DNA of 64,000 nt from Rickettsia endosymbiont of Lasioglossum villosulum (GTDB lineage Bacteria > Pseudomonadota > Alphaproteobacteria > Rickettsiales > Rickettsiaceae): the NCBI RefSeq assembly GCF_964026455.1, contig NZ_OZ032152.1, forward strand, positions 992,001 through 1,056,000. The letters run 5' to 3'. Below the pieces are notes generated by a model, which saw only the letters and a program-made list of their open reading frames with translations, ran no database searches and was not told the DNA's origin. Position 1 is the stretch's first letter. The number at the start of each line of letters is the position of its first letter. The position numbers were made by a program, and so were the translations under genes. Below are positions 1 through 9,259 of this stretch, piece after piece.

Positions 1-218
1 TACAAGATATAAATAAGGATGCTATAATTTATGCAGGCGATTTTAATACGGAAGATGATTTAGTTGATTATATTAAAAAAGTAGATAATGATGATTCATT
101 ATATTGTGACATTTGGAATAAAAACCTGTTGATAGATCCAAGTAAGGATTGGTCGGTAGTAAAAGATAAATTACGTACTAAAATATTACAATTGTTAGAT
201 GAAAAACTTAAAAAGTAA
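1..218 (+). CDS. C-terminal end of a glycosyltransferase, GT10 (fucosyltransferase)-like, partial
   Basis: The reading frame that enters the window is open from base 3 to the TAA at 216-218, giving 71 residues. The piece has the pattern of the end of family 10 (alpha-1,3-fucosyltransferase-like) enzymes: a hydrophobic strand, then an acidic DFNTEDDLVDYI segment, then a DNDDSLYCDIW segment. The assignment is by pattern only; the catalytic domain lies outside the window. The next gene starts at base 219, directly after this stop codon, and is itself a glycosyltransferase-like protein, so the two probably form a surface-glycan operon. Confidence 0.45.
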   Translation, partial: QDINKDAIIYAGDFNTEDDLVDYIKKVDNDDSLYCDIWNKNLLIDPSKDWSVVKDKLRTKILQLLDEKLKK

Positions 219-1280
219 ATGTATGAAAAACAAAAAAAATTTATATGTGCTATATTTTTTATAGCATTAGTCATTTTTCTAGCTTTTTATACAAAAAAAT
301 ATTATAAGCACTATAATTTTAATAATATTGTACAAGAAAAATATAAATACCAATATGATTTTGCGGTACTAAATAAATCTTTTACTAGAGATTTAAATAG
401 AAGCTTACATCTATATGAATCATTTGAAAAATATTTTGTCGATACTGAAAATACACCATTTTATGTTGTAGTCGGTAAGGATGAACTTGACTTATTCAAA
501 AACGCTTTTGTTGATCTTAAAAATAAAGGTACTATACAACGAATGCCTAATTTTATGACAGAAAATGAAGTGTTAGAAAAATGTGGCGAGCCTGATGTGA
601 CAATTCAAGGCAATTGGACACAACAAGTTTGTAAATTATGTTTTGGTACTTTAGGGATAGCAAAAAATTATATAACTATAGATTCAGATACTTACTTTAC
701 TAAAAAATTTGATAAATCTGTTTTATTTCATGGTGATACAATTAAAACTTGGGCTTTAAAAAAAACTTCGGAAAAAATAGAATCAGATAAGAAGTATAAA
801 ATGTATTTTCCTACCATGAGCTGTAAGCGTAATCAAGGTATAGCAATAGATACTAAATTAACTTGGCACGATTCATTAACTTTTATGAAACAGTTCTTTG
901 GGGGCAATAAAATTGATGAGAATTATATTTTTGTTACTACACATCAGTTTTTTAGTTCCGATGCTATTAATAGAATGAAAAATTTTATTAAAAATAAAGG
1001 ATATAATTTTGCAACCCTTATTTTTTTAATACCTTTTGAATTTCAATGGTACGGTGAATATGTACTTCAGCACGAACCTTTCTTCATAGGAGAGGGAGTA
1101 TTTTCTTTAATAGATAATGAAAGTGATTGTATCCCAGAAGAAGGATATGACAGACATTATGGCGTTACTTATCAAGCAATTATATATCTAGACCCAAGCC
1201 GCTGTGAACCTGGCCAAACTCAATGTGATAGAAAGGAAATTATCTATAAACGACCTGACCATTGCCCTGCTTTAAAATAG
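219..1280 (+). CDS. DUF6492-type glycosyltransferase-like membrane-anchored protein
   Basis: This 353-residue protein begins with a single hydrophobic segment at about residues 8-26, preceded by lysines, which suggests a type II membrane anchor with the catalytic part beyond it. The start FAVLNKSFTRDLNRSLHLYES and the central block QQVCKLCFGTLGIAKNYITIDSDTYF resemble DUF6492 proteins, a GT-A-like family; DSDTYF is a good candidate for the metal-binding DxD site. The cysteine-rich C-terminus (about residues 300-353) could form disulfides. The ATG follows the upstream stop codon without a gap, so translation is probably coupled. A role in surface polysaccharide or lipopolysaccharide decoration is inferred from family and neighbour; the sugar donor and acceptor are unknown. 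Confidence 0.6.
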   Translation: MYEKQKKFICAIFFIALVIFLAFYTKKYYKHYNFNNIVQEKYKYQYDFAVLNKSFTRDLNRSLHLYESFEKYFVDTENTPFYVVVGKDELDLFKNAFVDLKNKGTIQRMPNFMTENEVLEKCGEPDVTIQGNWTQQVCKLCFGTLGIAKNYITIDSDTYFTKKFDKSVLFHGDTIKTWALKKTSEKIESDKKYKMYFPTMSCKRNQGIAIDTKLTWHDSLTFMKQFFGGNKIDENYIFVTTHQFFSSDAINRMKNFIKNKGYNFATLIFLIPFEFQWYGEYVLQHEPFFIGEGVFSLIDNESDCIPEEGYDRHYGVTYQAIIYLDPSRCEPGQTQCDRKEIIYKRPDHCPALK

Positions 1281-1384
1281 CAAATTATTGGCTTGTGAAC
1301 ATTCACGTTTTTTTAAATTTATGATGCTTAAAATTATAACACCGTAAATGCTCACACATTAAACCTTACAAATATAGTAACTTA

Positions 1385-3659
1385 TTATTTTTTAGATTTA
1401 TCTATATAAGCTTTGTTACTAATTAAACCCATACCATAAGTTTTACAGTATTCAAGCATTTCAATTGAATCAGGATGCTCCGCTCCAAAATCTATGATTT
1501 GTGGTTTAGCAAAAAATTTATAGTTAAGCGTGTCTTTTCTTTTACACGCAACCTTTGCTCCTTTAAGATTTACTTCGCTTACTTGTGCTACATTCTTATA
1601 ATTTCTTCTATAAACATTAAAATATATACCTCGTGCATCCATATAGCTATCTAAAGCTTCCTCAAGCTTACCGCTCGCAAATAATATATCCCCTCTTATT
1701 GTGCATGTAATGGCTATTGCAGGGTTGAATACATCAGGCATTCTTCTACTCATAAAATTTTTATCATTATTCTTAAAGATCTCTAATGCCTTATTTGCAT
1801 ATTCTAAAGCTTTATCTTTTTCACCTAAACCAAATAATGCTATTGCTTTTTGAGAATATATTTTGCCAAATATTTCATTAGTTTCTTTTTGAACATTTTT
1901 TTGCATATTATATATTTGCTCTACTTGATTAAGAGCTTCTTGATATTTACCAAGGCTATTTAATGTTTCAGCTTTTATCATATATCTACCAGTAAGCAAT
2001 AAAGCATTAGGTGACAATCCATTAGATATACTATTTTCTATAGAATTATTAATCTGCTTTAATGCTTCATTATATTTTCCTTCTATAAAAAATAATTTTG
2101 TTTCAGCAATATATAGCATTGATTTATCAGCATTATCAATTACTTTGTTATCCAATTGCTGTTTTAAAATTTGTATATTTTCTTGAGCTTCCTGCACATT
2201 TCCTATTGTAAGATATACTTGTGCTAACCCATAAGTTACATTCGCTTTATACGCTTCATATCCCTTAATATCTTTATATATTTCTTTAGACTTAGTAAAA
2301 TATTCTACAGCTTTTTTATAATTATAAGATTTTAAGTAATACCATCCTGTTATATTTAAATAACCGGCATATACTCGCTTTTCTTCATTATTCATTAACC
2401 ATAATCTATATTTCCCTTTCTCGTCATTATCTTCAAACCAATTAACTAATTTACTAGAACCAATTAAATTATAAGAATTATCGTATTGAACTAATTGCTG
2501 TAATTTTATTGCAGTCAATTTATGTAAATTTATATTATAGCTTTCTGCGTTTTTTAATATTATTTCAATATTTTCTGGTACTGTTTTAGCATTTCTATAC
2601 ATAAATGCTTTTGTTACACTTTTCGGCACAGACTCAACAAACTTAGTAACCACATCTTCTAAATATTTACTATTATTTGCACTATTTTTTTCTAATACTT
2701 TTTGAACAATAACATCATGCATCTCAAAAACTGGATTATCTTCTCTAGCATCTATATTTGTTATTAAAGCAAATTTTGATAGCTCGAAAATATCATCATT
2801 GAGATTATCTTTATTATCGGTAATAATTCTAAGTAAGTCCTTAGAAAAACTTTGGTTATTGAGTAATGCTATTTATATTTAGAAGTTGTCTTGTAGATGG
2901 TTTTAATTGTTCTGTTACGAGCGATAGATTAAAACTTATTTTATCATTAGATTTTTGTATTTTATTTTTATATTCTTCTTTATCTAATCCCGGTACATTA
3001 TTTAATATTTGAGCACCTTGTACTATTAATACTGGATAACCTTTAAATTCTTGCACTAGAAATTCTACTAAATTATTATCTTTGTCCAATAAAATAATAT
3101 TTGCAAGCTTAATAGTTTCGGGCTTTTCAAATGGTACAGCTTTTACTATATAAGGCATTCTATCACTATCTTGTGAACAAAATATGATATTGCCATTATG
3201 TTCCCAATTAATAAAATCTTGTATTTTTTTATTCTCACCTACTTTTAAATTATCAAATATTAACAACCATTTATCATTCTGCCCCAGATATTCCATCAAC
3301 TCTTTTTTTACATTAGCTGCTTCTTCTGCGATTAAAATTTTCCCTTCAGCTTTGTTAATAGCTTTTGCTAACTTTAAAAGTTCATCATTAATATTTAAAT
3401 TGGAATCAATAAACCAAATTAAATTATAATTACCTTTATTTGCATAAGTATACATTCTAGCTAGCTGAGTTTTGCCCATTCCGCTAATGCCTACAATACT
3501 CGTTTGTCTATATTTTCCTAGATTAGTTTTTATCTGATTTAGTTGCTCAAGATGATTTATAAAATAGCTGACCGGTGCAATTATATTATTTACTTTGGCT
3601 TGAGCGAATAAATTTGAAGGAATGATGGATATTATGAATAATAGTAATAAATTTTTCAT
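1385..3659 (-). pseudogene. Exported NB-ARC/TPR protein, broken by one frameshift
   Basis: Two reading frames make up one gene. The 5' part (3659 to 2856) starts MKNLLLLFIISIIPSNLFAQA, a clear signal peptide, preceded on the minus strand by AAGGAAAAGAA as ribosome binding site; a longer upstream start at 3707 is less likely. It continues with a P-loop (GISGMGKTQLAR), a Walker B-like WLLIFDN and a GNIIFCSQ segment, the pattern of NB-ARC NTPases. The 3' part (open to 1385) is a string of TPR helices. Removing one A from the run around 2873 joins the frames as LLNIIALLNNQSFSKDLLR, so the intact protein would be about 740 residues. The two halves could still be made separately from the ATG at 2722. 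An NB-ARC NTPase with a signal peptide is odd, as ATP is absent outside the cytoplasm. Confidence 0.7.
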
Positions 3660-3788
3660 TTCTTTTCCTTGATTTTGGTTGTCAATGTAACTTATATTTA
3701 ATGTCAAATAATTTTAATCAACTAATCAAGAAAGAGCTTAATTTCTTTACTAATTATATATGACTGTTAACGAAGTAATTTTAAATAT

Positions 3789-5141
3789 TTAGTCTGATTC
3801 TTCTTTATCCCAACCAGCTAAATAAATGATATTATCTTCATTTGCTATTTTATTTTTTTTAATTGCTTTTTCATTTATTTCTATAAGATTTGTCTTATCA
3901 TAACTTACTTTACAATTAAATCCGTTTGACTTTAGTATCTTAAATATTTGTTCTATGCTAAGGATAAATGGATTAGCATGTGATTTCGTAAATTCACTTG
4001 ATACTGCGAATAAATCCTTTTCCTTTTCTAGCGGTACTCCACTATAACTAAAACTAAATGATACCTTACCTGCAACATTACTTATGAATAAATTTATGTG
4101 ATGTTTATTATTATAAAATTGCTTTTTAATAATAAAGAAAAGATAATTTATCATACTATATATCACTTGATAAAATGCTGCAGTAGAAGAAAAGTATATT
4201 TGTTTTTCAAGACAAGTTATACTAAAAGAAATGTTTTCATCTTCTTTATCAAATCTATTAGTAAAAACTTTAATTAACTTTCTTACATCTATTTCCTCTT
4301 TATTAGAGGAGTTATATAAAGCGATAGAACAATATAAATCTTTTTCTAAATATGATCTTTTTAATTTTTTATCTTGTTTATCTAGCGAATCTTTTTCATT
4401 TAATAATGTTGTTTTTGCTGCTTCTTGATTAAATAAATAATTAATTTCAACATCTGTAGTTTTTTTAAACTCTGTATCCCATAATTTTGTCATCCATAGC
4501 TTTTCGCACTCTTTAACAGCGGTCTCATATTTATTCTTATATTCTTTCTCAATTTTTTTTGATAAAGCTTGATATATATAATATACAGCGATAAAGGTAA
4601 GCGATAAAAAAGTGATCATAAACCATAAAGGTTTTTTAATATCTTTTATTATCTTATTCCAATAATCATTATTAATACTGGTTCTTATTATCAATTTATT
4701 ATCTTGATTTAAATAATATATTTTATCCATTTCATAATTTTCAAAAATAGCATTTGAATAAATTAAATTATTATTTTGTTCTATCTTCACATTATTAAAA
4801 TTAGGTATAGACCTCTCTAATAGTGATTGCAGCTTATATAAACTATAATTTACACAATTTTCATTTTTACAAATTCTAATATAATTATTATTTGATGAGA
4901 TATTAGTAGACTGTAAATTAGTATTTAATCTAAAAGCTAATGTTTGAAACTTATTTAAACCAGTTTCTAATATTAAATTATAATTGTTATTTAAAAATAA
5001 TAATTTTGCATCTTTTATTTTTTGGTCATAATAATTAAAAAGTACTAATATAATAACTATATAACCAACTCCAGCGGAAATAATTGTAGACAAATTAATT
5101 CTTTCCGTTTTATATATGGATTTTAAAATATTGAAATACAT
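3789..5141 (-). CDS. Two-TM sensor-like protein with degenerate kinase region, unknown function
   Basis: The 450-residue product has a transmembrane helix at about 20-40, an extracytoplasmic stretch with two cysteines (CKNENC), and a second helix at about 171-192 followed by a long charged region. This is the layout of a membrane histidine kinase. The C-terminal third (FSFSYSGVPLEKEKDLFAVSSEF...) has a faint resemblance to an HATPase domain, but no clear H-box, N-box or GxG ATP lid can be read, so it is probably not an active kinase. It is very rich in Asn, Lys and Ile. It stands alone, between the broken NB-ARC gene and a repeat region. Function unknown; the kinase relation is inference. Confidence 0.5.
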   Translation of the reverse strand: MYFNILKSIYKTERINLSTIISAGVGYIVIILVLFNYYDQKIKDAKLLFLNNNYNLILETGLNKFQTLAFRLNTNLQSTNISSNNNYIRICKNENCVNYSLYKLQSLLERSIPNFNNVKIEQNNNLIYSNAIFENYEMDKIYYLNQDNKLIIRTSINNDYWNKIIKDIKKPLWFMITFLSLTFIAVYYIYQALSKKIEKEYKNKYETAVKECEKLWMTKLWDTEFKKTTDVEINYLFNQEAAKTTLLNEKDSLDKQDKKLKRSYLEKDLYCSIALYNSSNKEEIDVRKLIKVFTNRFDKEDENISFSITCLEKQIYFSSTAAFYQVIYSMINYLFFIIKKQFYNNKHHINLFISNVAGKVSFSFSYSGVPLEKEKDLFAVSSEFTKSHANPFILSIEQIFKILKSNGFNCKVSYDKTNLIEINEKAIKKNKIANEDNIIYLAGWDKEESD

Positions 5142-5425
5142 AAACCAAAAATGATACTCATAATCACTACGAAATCTATTAAAACCTTAATTTAGGTTTT
5201 AAATTTTAAATTAAATTTAGGAAATAGATTTTTGTAACGAAGAGGTTTATACTTTTTCTACTAAAAGTCAATAAAAATTTTTTATATTATATAAAATAAA
5301 AAAATATAGGAGGAGTATGTTATTGAATATTATAGTATTTTATAGAAGTAACGTAAGCAAAAAATACAATTTAAATTGCTAAGGTTGTATCCTAAAATTG
5401 GTAGTACTAAATAAGTATAGACATC
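5142..5425. other. Intergenic AT-rich region with a possible leader ORF
   Basis: This stretch has no convincing gene. At 5308-5315 there is a strong ribosome-binding-like AGGAGGAG and, 1 base later, an ATG (5317) opening a 21-codon frame that ends at 5382; a TTG at 5323 has better spacing. No coding bias can be judged in so short a frame. The rest is AT-rich and could hold promoters for the minus-strand gene ending upstream of 5142. Confidence 0.25.
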
Positions 5426-5689
5426 GTCATTGCGAAGAGGCATTGTTACGTGGATACCAAATCGTCATGAGCTACGCGACTGCAAGGAGCGTGGCAATCC
5501 AGAAAAATAATAAAAAATGCTATAAGTTAGCATTTTTTACTGGATTGCTTTGTCAATTACTTCGTAATTTCCTCGCAATGACGGAAAAACTGATCCACGC
5601 GGGCAATGCCTTGCGAGGAGCATAGCGACGAAGCAATCTCTGGACACTTTCATGAGATTGCCACGCTCCTTTTAGTCAATCGCAATGAC
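5426..5689. repeat. Composite Rickettsia palindromic element (RPE)
   Basis: The block starts GTCATTGCGA and ends CGCAATGAC, with several internal inverted copies of the same motif (CGTGGCAATCC..., ACTGGATTGC..., CTCGCAATGACGG, CTTGCGAGGAGC). At least two elements are joined. The inner segment 5512-5538 is a hairpin flanked by A and T runs. It lies just downstream of gyrA, 12 bases after the gyrA stop. Close copies occur at 39420-39652 and 61880-62153. Confidence 0.85.
5512..5538. terminator. Bidirectional terminator-like hairpin inside RPE
   Basis: AAAAAATGCTA and TAGCATTTTTT form an 11-bp stem with a TAAGT loop. A run before and T run after make it look like an intrinsic terminator on both strands. 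It would serve gyrA transcripts reading leftward. Confidence 0.5.
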
Positions 5690-5701
5690 AGCAATAACGT
5701 T

Positions 5702-8419
5702 TTATTCACTCCCCTCTACTACCACTTCCTCTTCAAACTCGCCGTCTTCTTCATTATCATCAGAGCTTTCAGCAATTAGAGAAGCAGATACAACTTTTTC
5801 CCCGTCATCTAACCTAAATAAAGTGACACCACTAGTATTACGTCCTGTAATACGTACTGTTTCGAGTTTACAACGGATTAATTTACCGCTATTGGTGATA
5901 AGCATTAGCTCATCATCCATTTTAACAGGCATAACGCCAACTACTAAACCGGTTTTGTCGTTAATATCCATATTGATTATACCGCTACCACCGCGGTCAG
6001 TAATCCTATAACTATAAGCCGAGCTTCTTTTACCAAAGCCGTTTTCGGTTACTGTTAAAATAAACTCTTCGGAATTTGCCATTTCTAAAATAGATTCAGC
6101 AGTCAAATCCACGCCTAATTCTTCAGAATTAAACTCTTCCCCTTTAGCGATCTCAAGTCTCTTCTCCCATGATACGGATAAATAAGCGTCTCGCTCCTCA
6201 CGTGTAGCTTTGATACCTCTCAAGACAGTCATAGAAATCACTGAATCGTCTTCGGCAAGTCTCATACCACGCACTCCGTCGGAAGTACGGCTCTTAATCA
6301 CACGCAACGACTCAACAGGGAATCTTAGAGCTTTACCCGATTTGGTTGCTAGTAAAATATGCTCATCCTCTTTACAAGGTTTTACATCTATTAACTTGTC
6401 ATCTTCATCAAGCCTAATTGCAATCTTACCGTTTGACTGAATCTTTTTGAAATCTAATAAATCACTTCTTCTAATATTACCTTTAGCGGTCGCAAACATA
6501 ATATTTAGATTATCCCACTCATCTTGATTTTCAGGCAGCGGCATAATATTGCTAATATGCTCATCACCTTTAAGCGGCAAGATATTAACCATAGGTCTAC
6601 CTTTCCCTTGCGGATTACTTAAAGGAAGCTTATATAGCTTTAAGCTATAAACCTGCCCGATATTCGAGAAGAATAACATTGGCGTATGAGTACTACCAAC
6701 AAAAACTTGCGTGGTAATATCCTCATCACGCATTGAAAGCCCTGACCTACCCTTACCACCTCGTTTTTGAGCTCTATAACTACTTAGAGGCACACGCTTT
6801 ATATAACCGCCCAGCGTTACAGTTACTACCATTTCTTCACGCTGGATTAAATCTTCTATATCTTGGTCAAACTCACCAAATTCAATCGAGGTAAGACGAG
6901 GAGTTGCAAACTCTTCTTTAACCTTAATTAACTCTTCTTTTAAAATTTCAAGTAACCTCTCACGTGAACCTAAAATATTTAAATATTCAGTAATCTCAGT
7001 GGCAAGGTTCTTTAAATCTTCCTCTAACTTATTCTTTTCCATGGCGGTTAAGCGTTGCAATCTCATCTCTAAAATTGCCTTTGCTTGGGCTTCGGTAAAG
7101 CTACATTTACCCTCTTCATTCAACATTGCCTTATCATCAACTAACTTCACAAGCGGCAGAATATTTAACGCATCCCAACTGCGTGCCATTAATTCTTGCT
7201 TAGCAGCATTCGGATCGCTTGCAGCTTTTATAATACGGATTATTTCGTCGATATTGCTAACAGCGATAGTTAGCCCCAGTAAAATATGAGCTTTATCTCT
7301 TGCTTTATTAAGTAAATATATAGTGCGGTTAGTGATAACTACTTCCCTAAAGCTAACGAAAGCCGCTATTACTTCTTTTAAATTCATTACCTTAGGCAAG
7401 CCATCTTTTAGAGCAAGCATTATAACGCCAAAGCTAGTTTGAAGCTGCGTACAGGAATATATTTGGTTTAAAACTACTTCAGCTACAATATCTTTCTTCA
7501 GCTCAATATAAATTCTTATACCGTTTTTATTCGACTCATCACGTAAATCGCTTATACCCTCAATACGTTTTTCCTTAACCATTTCGGCAATCTTTTCAAC
7601 AAGCCTTGCTTTATTTACCATGTAAGGTATTTCGGTAATAATAATTGCTTGACGTCCGTTACCTAAATTCTCAATCTCAGCTCGCCCTCTTATAGCGATG
7701 CTCCCCCTACCTGTTAAATAGGCTGATTTAATACCATTAACACCTAGAATGATCCCGCTTGTAGGGAAATCAGGACCTTTAACAACTTCTAAAAGGTCTA
7801 AAATTTCTATATCATTATTATCTACATATAAACAACAAGCATCGATAACTTCACCAAGATTATGAGGCGGAATATTAGTTGCCATACCAACCGCAATACC
7901 ACCACTTCCGTTTACTAGTAAGTTCGGGAACATAGAAGGCAGCACTGAAGGCTCTTCTTCAGAACCATCATAGTTTGGGTTAAAGCTAACAGTTTCTTTA
8001 TCAATATCCTCAATCAGTTTATGGGCTACTTTTGCCATACGTGATTCGGTATACCTCATTGCCGCTGCAGCGTCACCATCCAATGAGCCGAAATTACCCT
8101 GCCCATCAACAAGCGGTAGACGCAGCGAAAAATCTTGAGCCATACGCACTAACGAATCGTAAATAGCACTATCCCCGTGCGGATGGTATTTACCCATCAC
8201 GTCACCGACTATTCTAGCGGATTTTCTGTAAGCTCTGTTTGCATGGTTGCCAGCTTCATGCATTGAGTAGATGATACGGCGATGTACCGGCTTTAAGCCA
8301 TCTCGAACATCCGGTATTGCCCTACTTACTATGACGCTCATAGCATAGTCAAGATAAGATACTTTCATCTCATCTTCGATATTTACCGGTACTAAATTAG
8401 AAGAATTATTATCAGTCAC
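5702..8419 (-). CDS. gyrA: DNA gyrase subunit A
   Basis: GyrA is the strand-breaking subunit of DNA gyrase and works with GyrB to introduce negative supercoils. The 905-residue length is normal. The breakage-reunion domain is complete: HGDSAIYD at residues 81-88 and the catalytic tyrosine at 123 in AMRYTES. The residues matching E. coli Ser83 and Asp87 are Ser84 and Asp88, so the quinolone-resistance region reads as wild type. A GyrA box, QKRGGKG, opens the C-terminal beta-pinwheel, and the tail is strongly acidic, as usual in this family. The gene is monocistronic, with an RPE directly after the stop codon and a separate small gene upstream. Confidence 0.98.
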   Translation of the reverse strand: MTDNNSSNLVPVNIEDEMKVSYLDYAMSVIVSRAIPDVRDGLKPVHRRIIYSMHEAGNHANRAYRKSARIVGDVMGKYHPHGDSAIYDSLVRMAQDFSLRLPLVDGQGNFGSLDGDAAAAMRYTESRMAKVAHKLIEDIDKETVSFNPNYDGSEEEPSVLPSMFPNLLVNGSGGIAVGMATNIPPHNLGEVIDACCLYVDNNDIEILDLLEVVKGPDFPTSGIILGVNGIKSAYLTGRGSIAIRGRAEIENLGNGRQAIIITEIPYMVNKARLVEKIAEMVKEKRIEGISDLRDESNKNGIRIYIELKKDIVAEVVLNQIYSCTQLQTSFGVIMLALKDGLPKVMNLKEVIAAFVSFREVVITNRTIYLLNKARDKAHILLGLTIAVSNIDEIIRIIKAASDPNAAKQELMARSWDALNILPLVKLVDDKAMLNEEGKCSFTEAQAKAILEMRLQRLTAMEKNKLEEDLKNLATEITEYLNILGSRERLLEILKEELIKVKEEFATPRLTSIEFGEFDQDIEDLIQREEMVVTVTLGGYIKRVPLSSYRAQKRGGKGRSGLSMRDEDITTQVFVGSTHTPMLFFSNIGQVYSLKLYKLPLSNPQGKGRPMVNILPLKGDEHISNIMPLPENQDEWDNLNIMFATAKGNIRRSDLLDFKKIQSNGKIAIRLDEDDKLIDVKPCKEDEHILLATKSGKALRFPVESLRVIKSRTSDGVRGMRLAEDDSVISMTVLRGIKATREERDAYLSVSWEKRLEIAKGEEFNSEELGVDLTAESILEMANSEEFILTVTENGFGKRSSAYSYRITDRGGSGIINMDINDKTGLVVGVMPVKMDDELMLITNSGKLIRCKLETVRITGRNTSGVTLFRLDDGEKVVSASLIAESSDDNEEDGEFEEEVVVEGSE

Positions 8420-8563
8420 GATTATATAGCCTTGAATTTAATGATTATATTAATTATAGAGGTATAATTTATTTCTTTCAAGGATACTCCGTAATTTTCT
8501 TACACTAACGGAAAAATCGATCCATACATGGAAGTCTGTTTTCTAAAAGATGATATGGTAAAA

Positions 8564-8594
8564 GTTTCTCCTTTAGAGAAACTAAAGGAGAAAC
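8564..8594 (-). terminator. Intrinsic terminator of the small KGG gene
   Basis: GTTTCTCCTTTAG and CTAAAGGAGAAAC pair perfectly over 13 bp with a 5-base loop. On the minus strand the hairpin is followed by TTTTACC. It lies 26 bases past the stop of the gene at 8621-8818 and before gyrA. Confidence 0.6.
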
Positions 8595-8620
8595 CATAAC
8601 TACACTAATTTTATAATAAA

Positions 8621-8818
8621 TTATCGATGGTTTTTATGGGAACTATGAGAACCATGACTACTGCCATGCCCCCCTCCTTTATGACCCATGGTAGAAGCAG
8701 CCTTACTTCGCTCTTCCGGAGAAGAATCCTTGCTACGCATTACTGCTGCTGCATGCGATAAATTATTATTGTGTTTTTCTTCATTTTTACTGTGATGATT
8801 GTTTTTATGAATGGTCAT
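8621..8818 (-). CDS. Small KGG/con-10-like stress protein
   Basis: A 65-residue, very hydrophilic protein, rich in His, Ser and Lys. The middle reads HAAAVMRSKDSSPEERSKAA, then MGHKGGGHGSSHG, which matches the pattern of bacterial stress-induced KGG repeat proteins (GsiB/con-10-like), here reduced to one repeat with a His/Ser/Gly tail. The gene is well supported: AAGGAGG lies 5 bases before the ATG, a TTGACA/TATCTT promoter is upstream at 8895-8922, and a strong hairpin follows the stop codon. The His-rich tail might bind metal; this is a guess. Related proteins are linked to desiccation or general stress. Confidence 0.8.
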   Translation of the reverse strand: MTIHKNNHHSKNEEKHNNNLSHAAAVMRSKDSSPEERSKAASTMGHKGGGHGSSHGSHSSHKNHR

Positions 8819-8894
8819 AATAACCTCCTTATGTTAAAAATATGTTGAACACTATTAGTAAGTTAACGTAAGCTGATAAACAACCTACAGCCAC

Positions 8895-8922
8895 AAGATA
8901 CTCCTCTAAAAAAATATGTCAA
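8895..8922 (-). promoter_or_regulatory. Sigma-70-type promoter of the KGG gene
   Basis: On the minus strand TTGACA (8922-8917) is followed after 16 bases by TATCTT (8900-8895). The start point would be near 8888, giving an untranslated leader of about 70 bases before the ATG at 8818. Confidence 0.5.
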
Positions 8923-9043
8923 GCGTTTTAATTTATTATTTTTTACAAAAATTATAGACTTTAATTTTTATGATAAATTCTTAACTTAAAGTAACTTTAA
9001 TTAAATATGATATTTATGCTGATGATAGATATTATTTGTGATA

Positions 9044-9232
9044 GTCATTCTGTCATCCCGTGGCTTGACCACGAGATCCAAAAAATAATAAAAAATACTA
9101 ATTTTATTAGTATTTTTAACTGGATCCCGCTACAAGCTCACGGGATGAGAACTGGAAAACTGATCTACGCAATAAAGCCGCAATGGAATGACAGTTGTTC
9201 TAGTGAATCCCACTACAAGTGAGCTAGATGAC
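9044..9232. repeat. RPE of the GTCATCCCGTGG type
   Basis: The block contains TGTCATCCCGTGG, GAGATCC, a central hairpin, ACTGGATCCCG, CACGGGATGA and further halves ending in AGATGAC. It belongs to a sister family of the GTCATTGCGAG repeats; related copies lie at 34720-34817 and 41064-41130. It separates the lon stop from the upstream region of the KGG gene. Confidence 0.7.
9091..9117. terminator. Terminator-like hairpin inside RPE, downstream of lon
   Basis: AAAAATACTAAT and ATTAGTATTTTT form a perfect 12-bp stem with a TTT loop and A/T runs on both sides. It lies about 140 bases past the lon stop and could end lon transcripts. Confidence 0.5.
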
Positions 9233-9259
9233 AGAAATAACGCTGTGATAACTAGTATT

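Noticed and set aside
1292..1320. Possible terminator GTGAACATTCAC followed by a T run
   Set aside because: The stem is only about 5 bp and the loop would be too short; the T run alone is not enough.
5317..5382. 21-codon ORF with a strong ribosome-binding-like sequence
   Set aside because: Spacing to ATG is too short and nothing else supports it; kept only as a note in the intergenic entry.
5398..5625. Open frame of 75 codons on the plus strand
   Set aside because: It is entirely inside a composite RPE, which is open in several frames.
5426..5689. CRISPR array
   Set aside because: The repeated motifs are inverted and uneven in spacing, as in palindromic elements, without regular spacers.
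9007..9222. Open frame of 71 codons on the plus strand
   Set aside because: Most of it is RPE sequence; no ribosome binding site.
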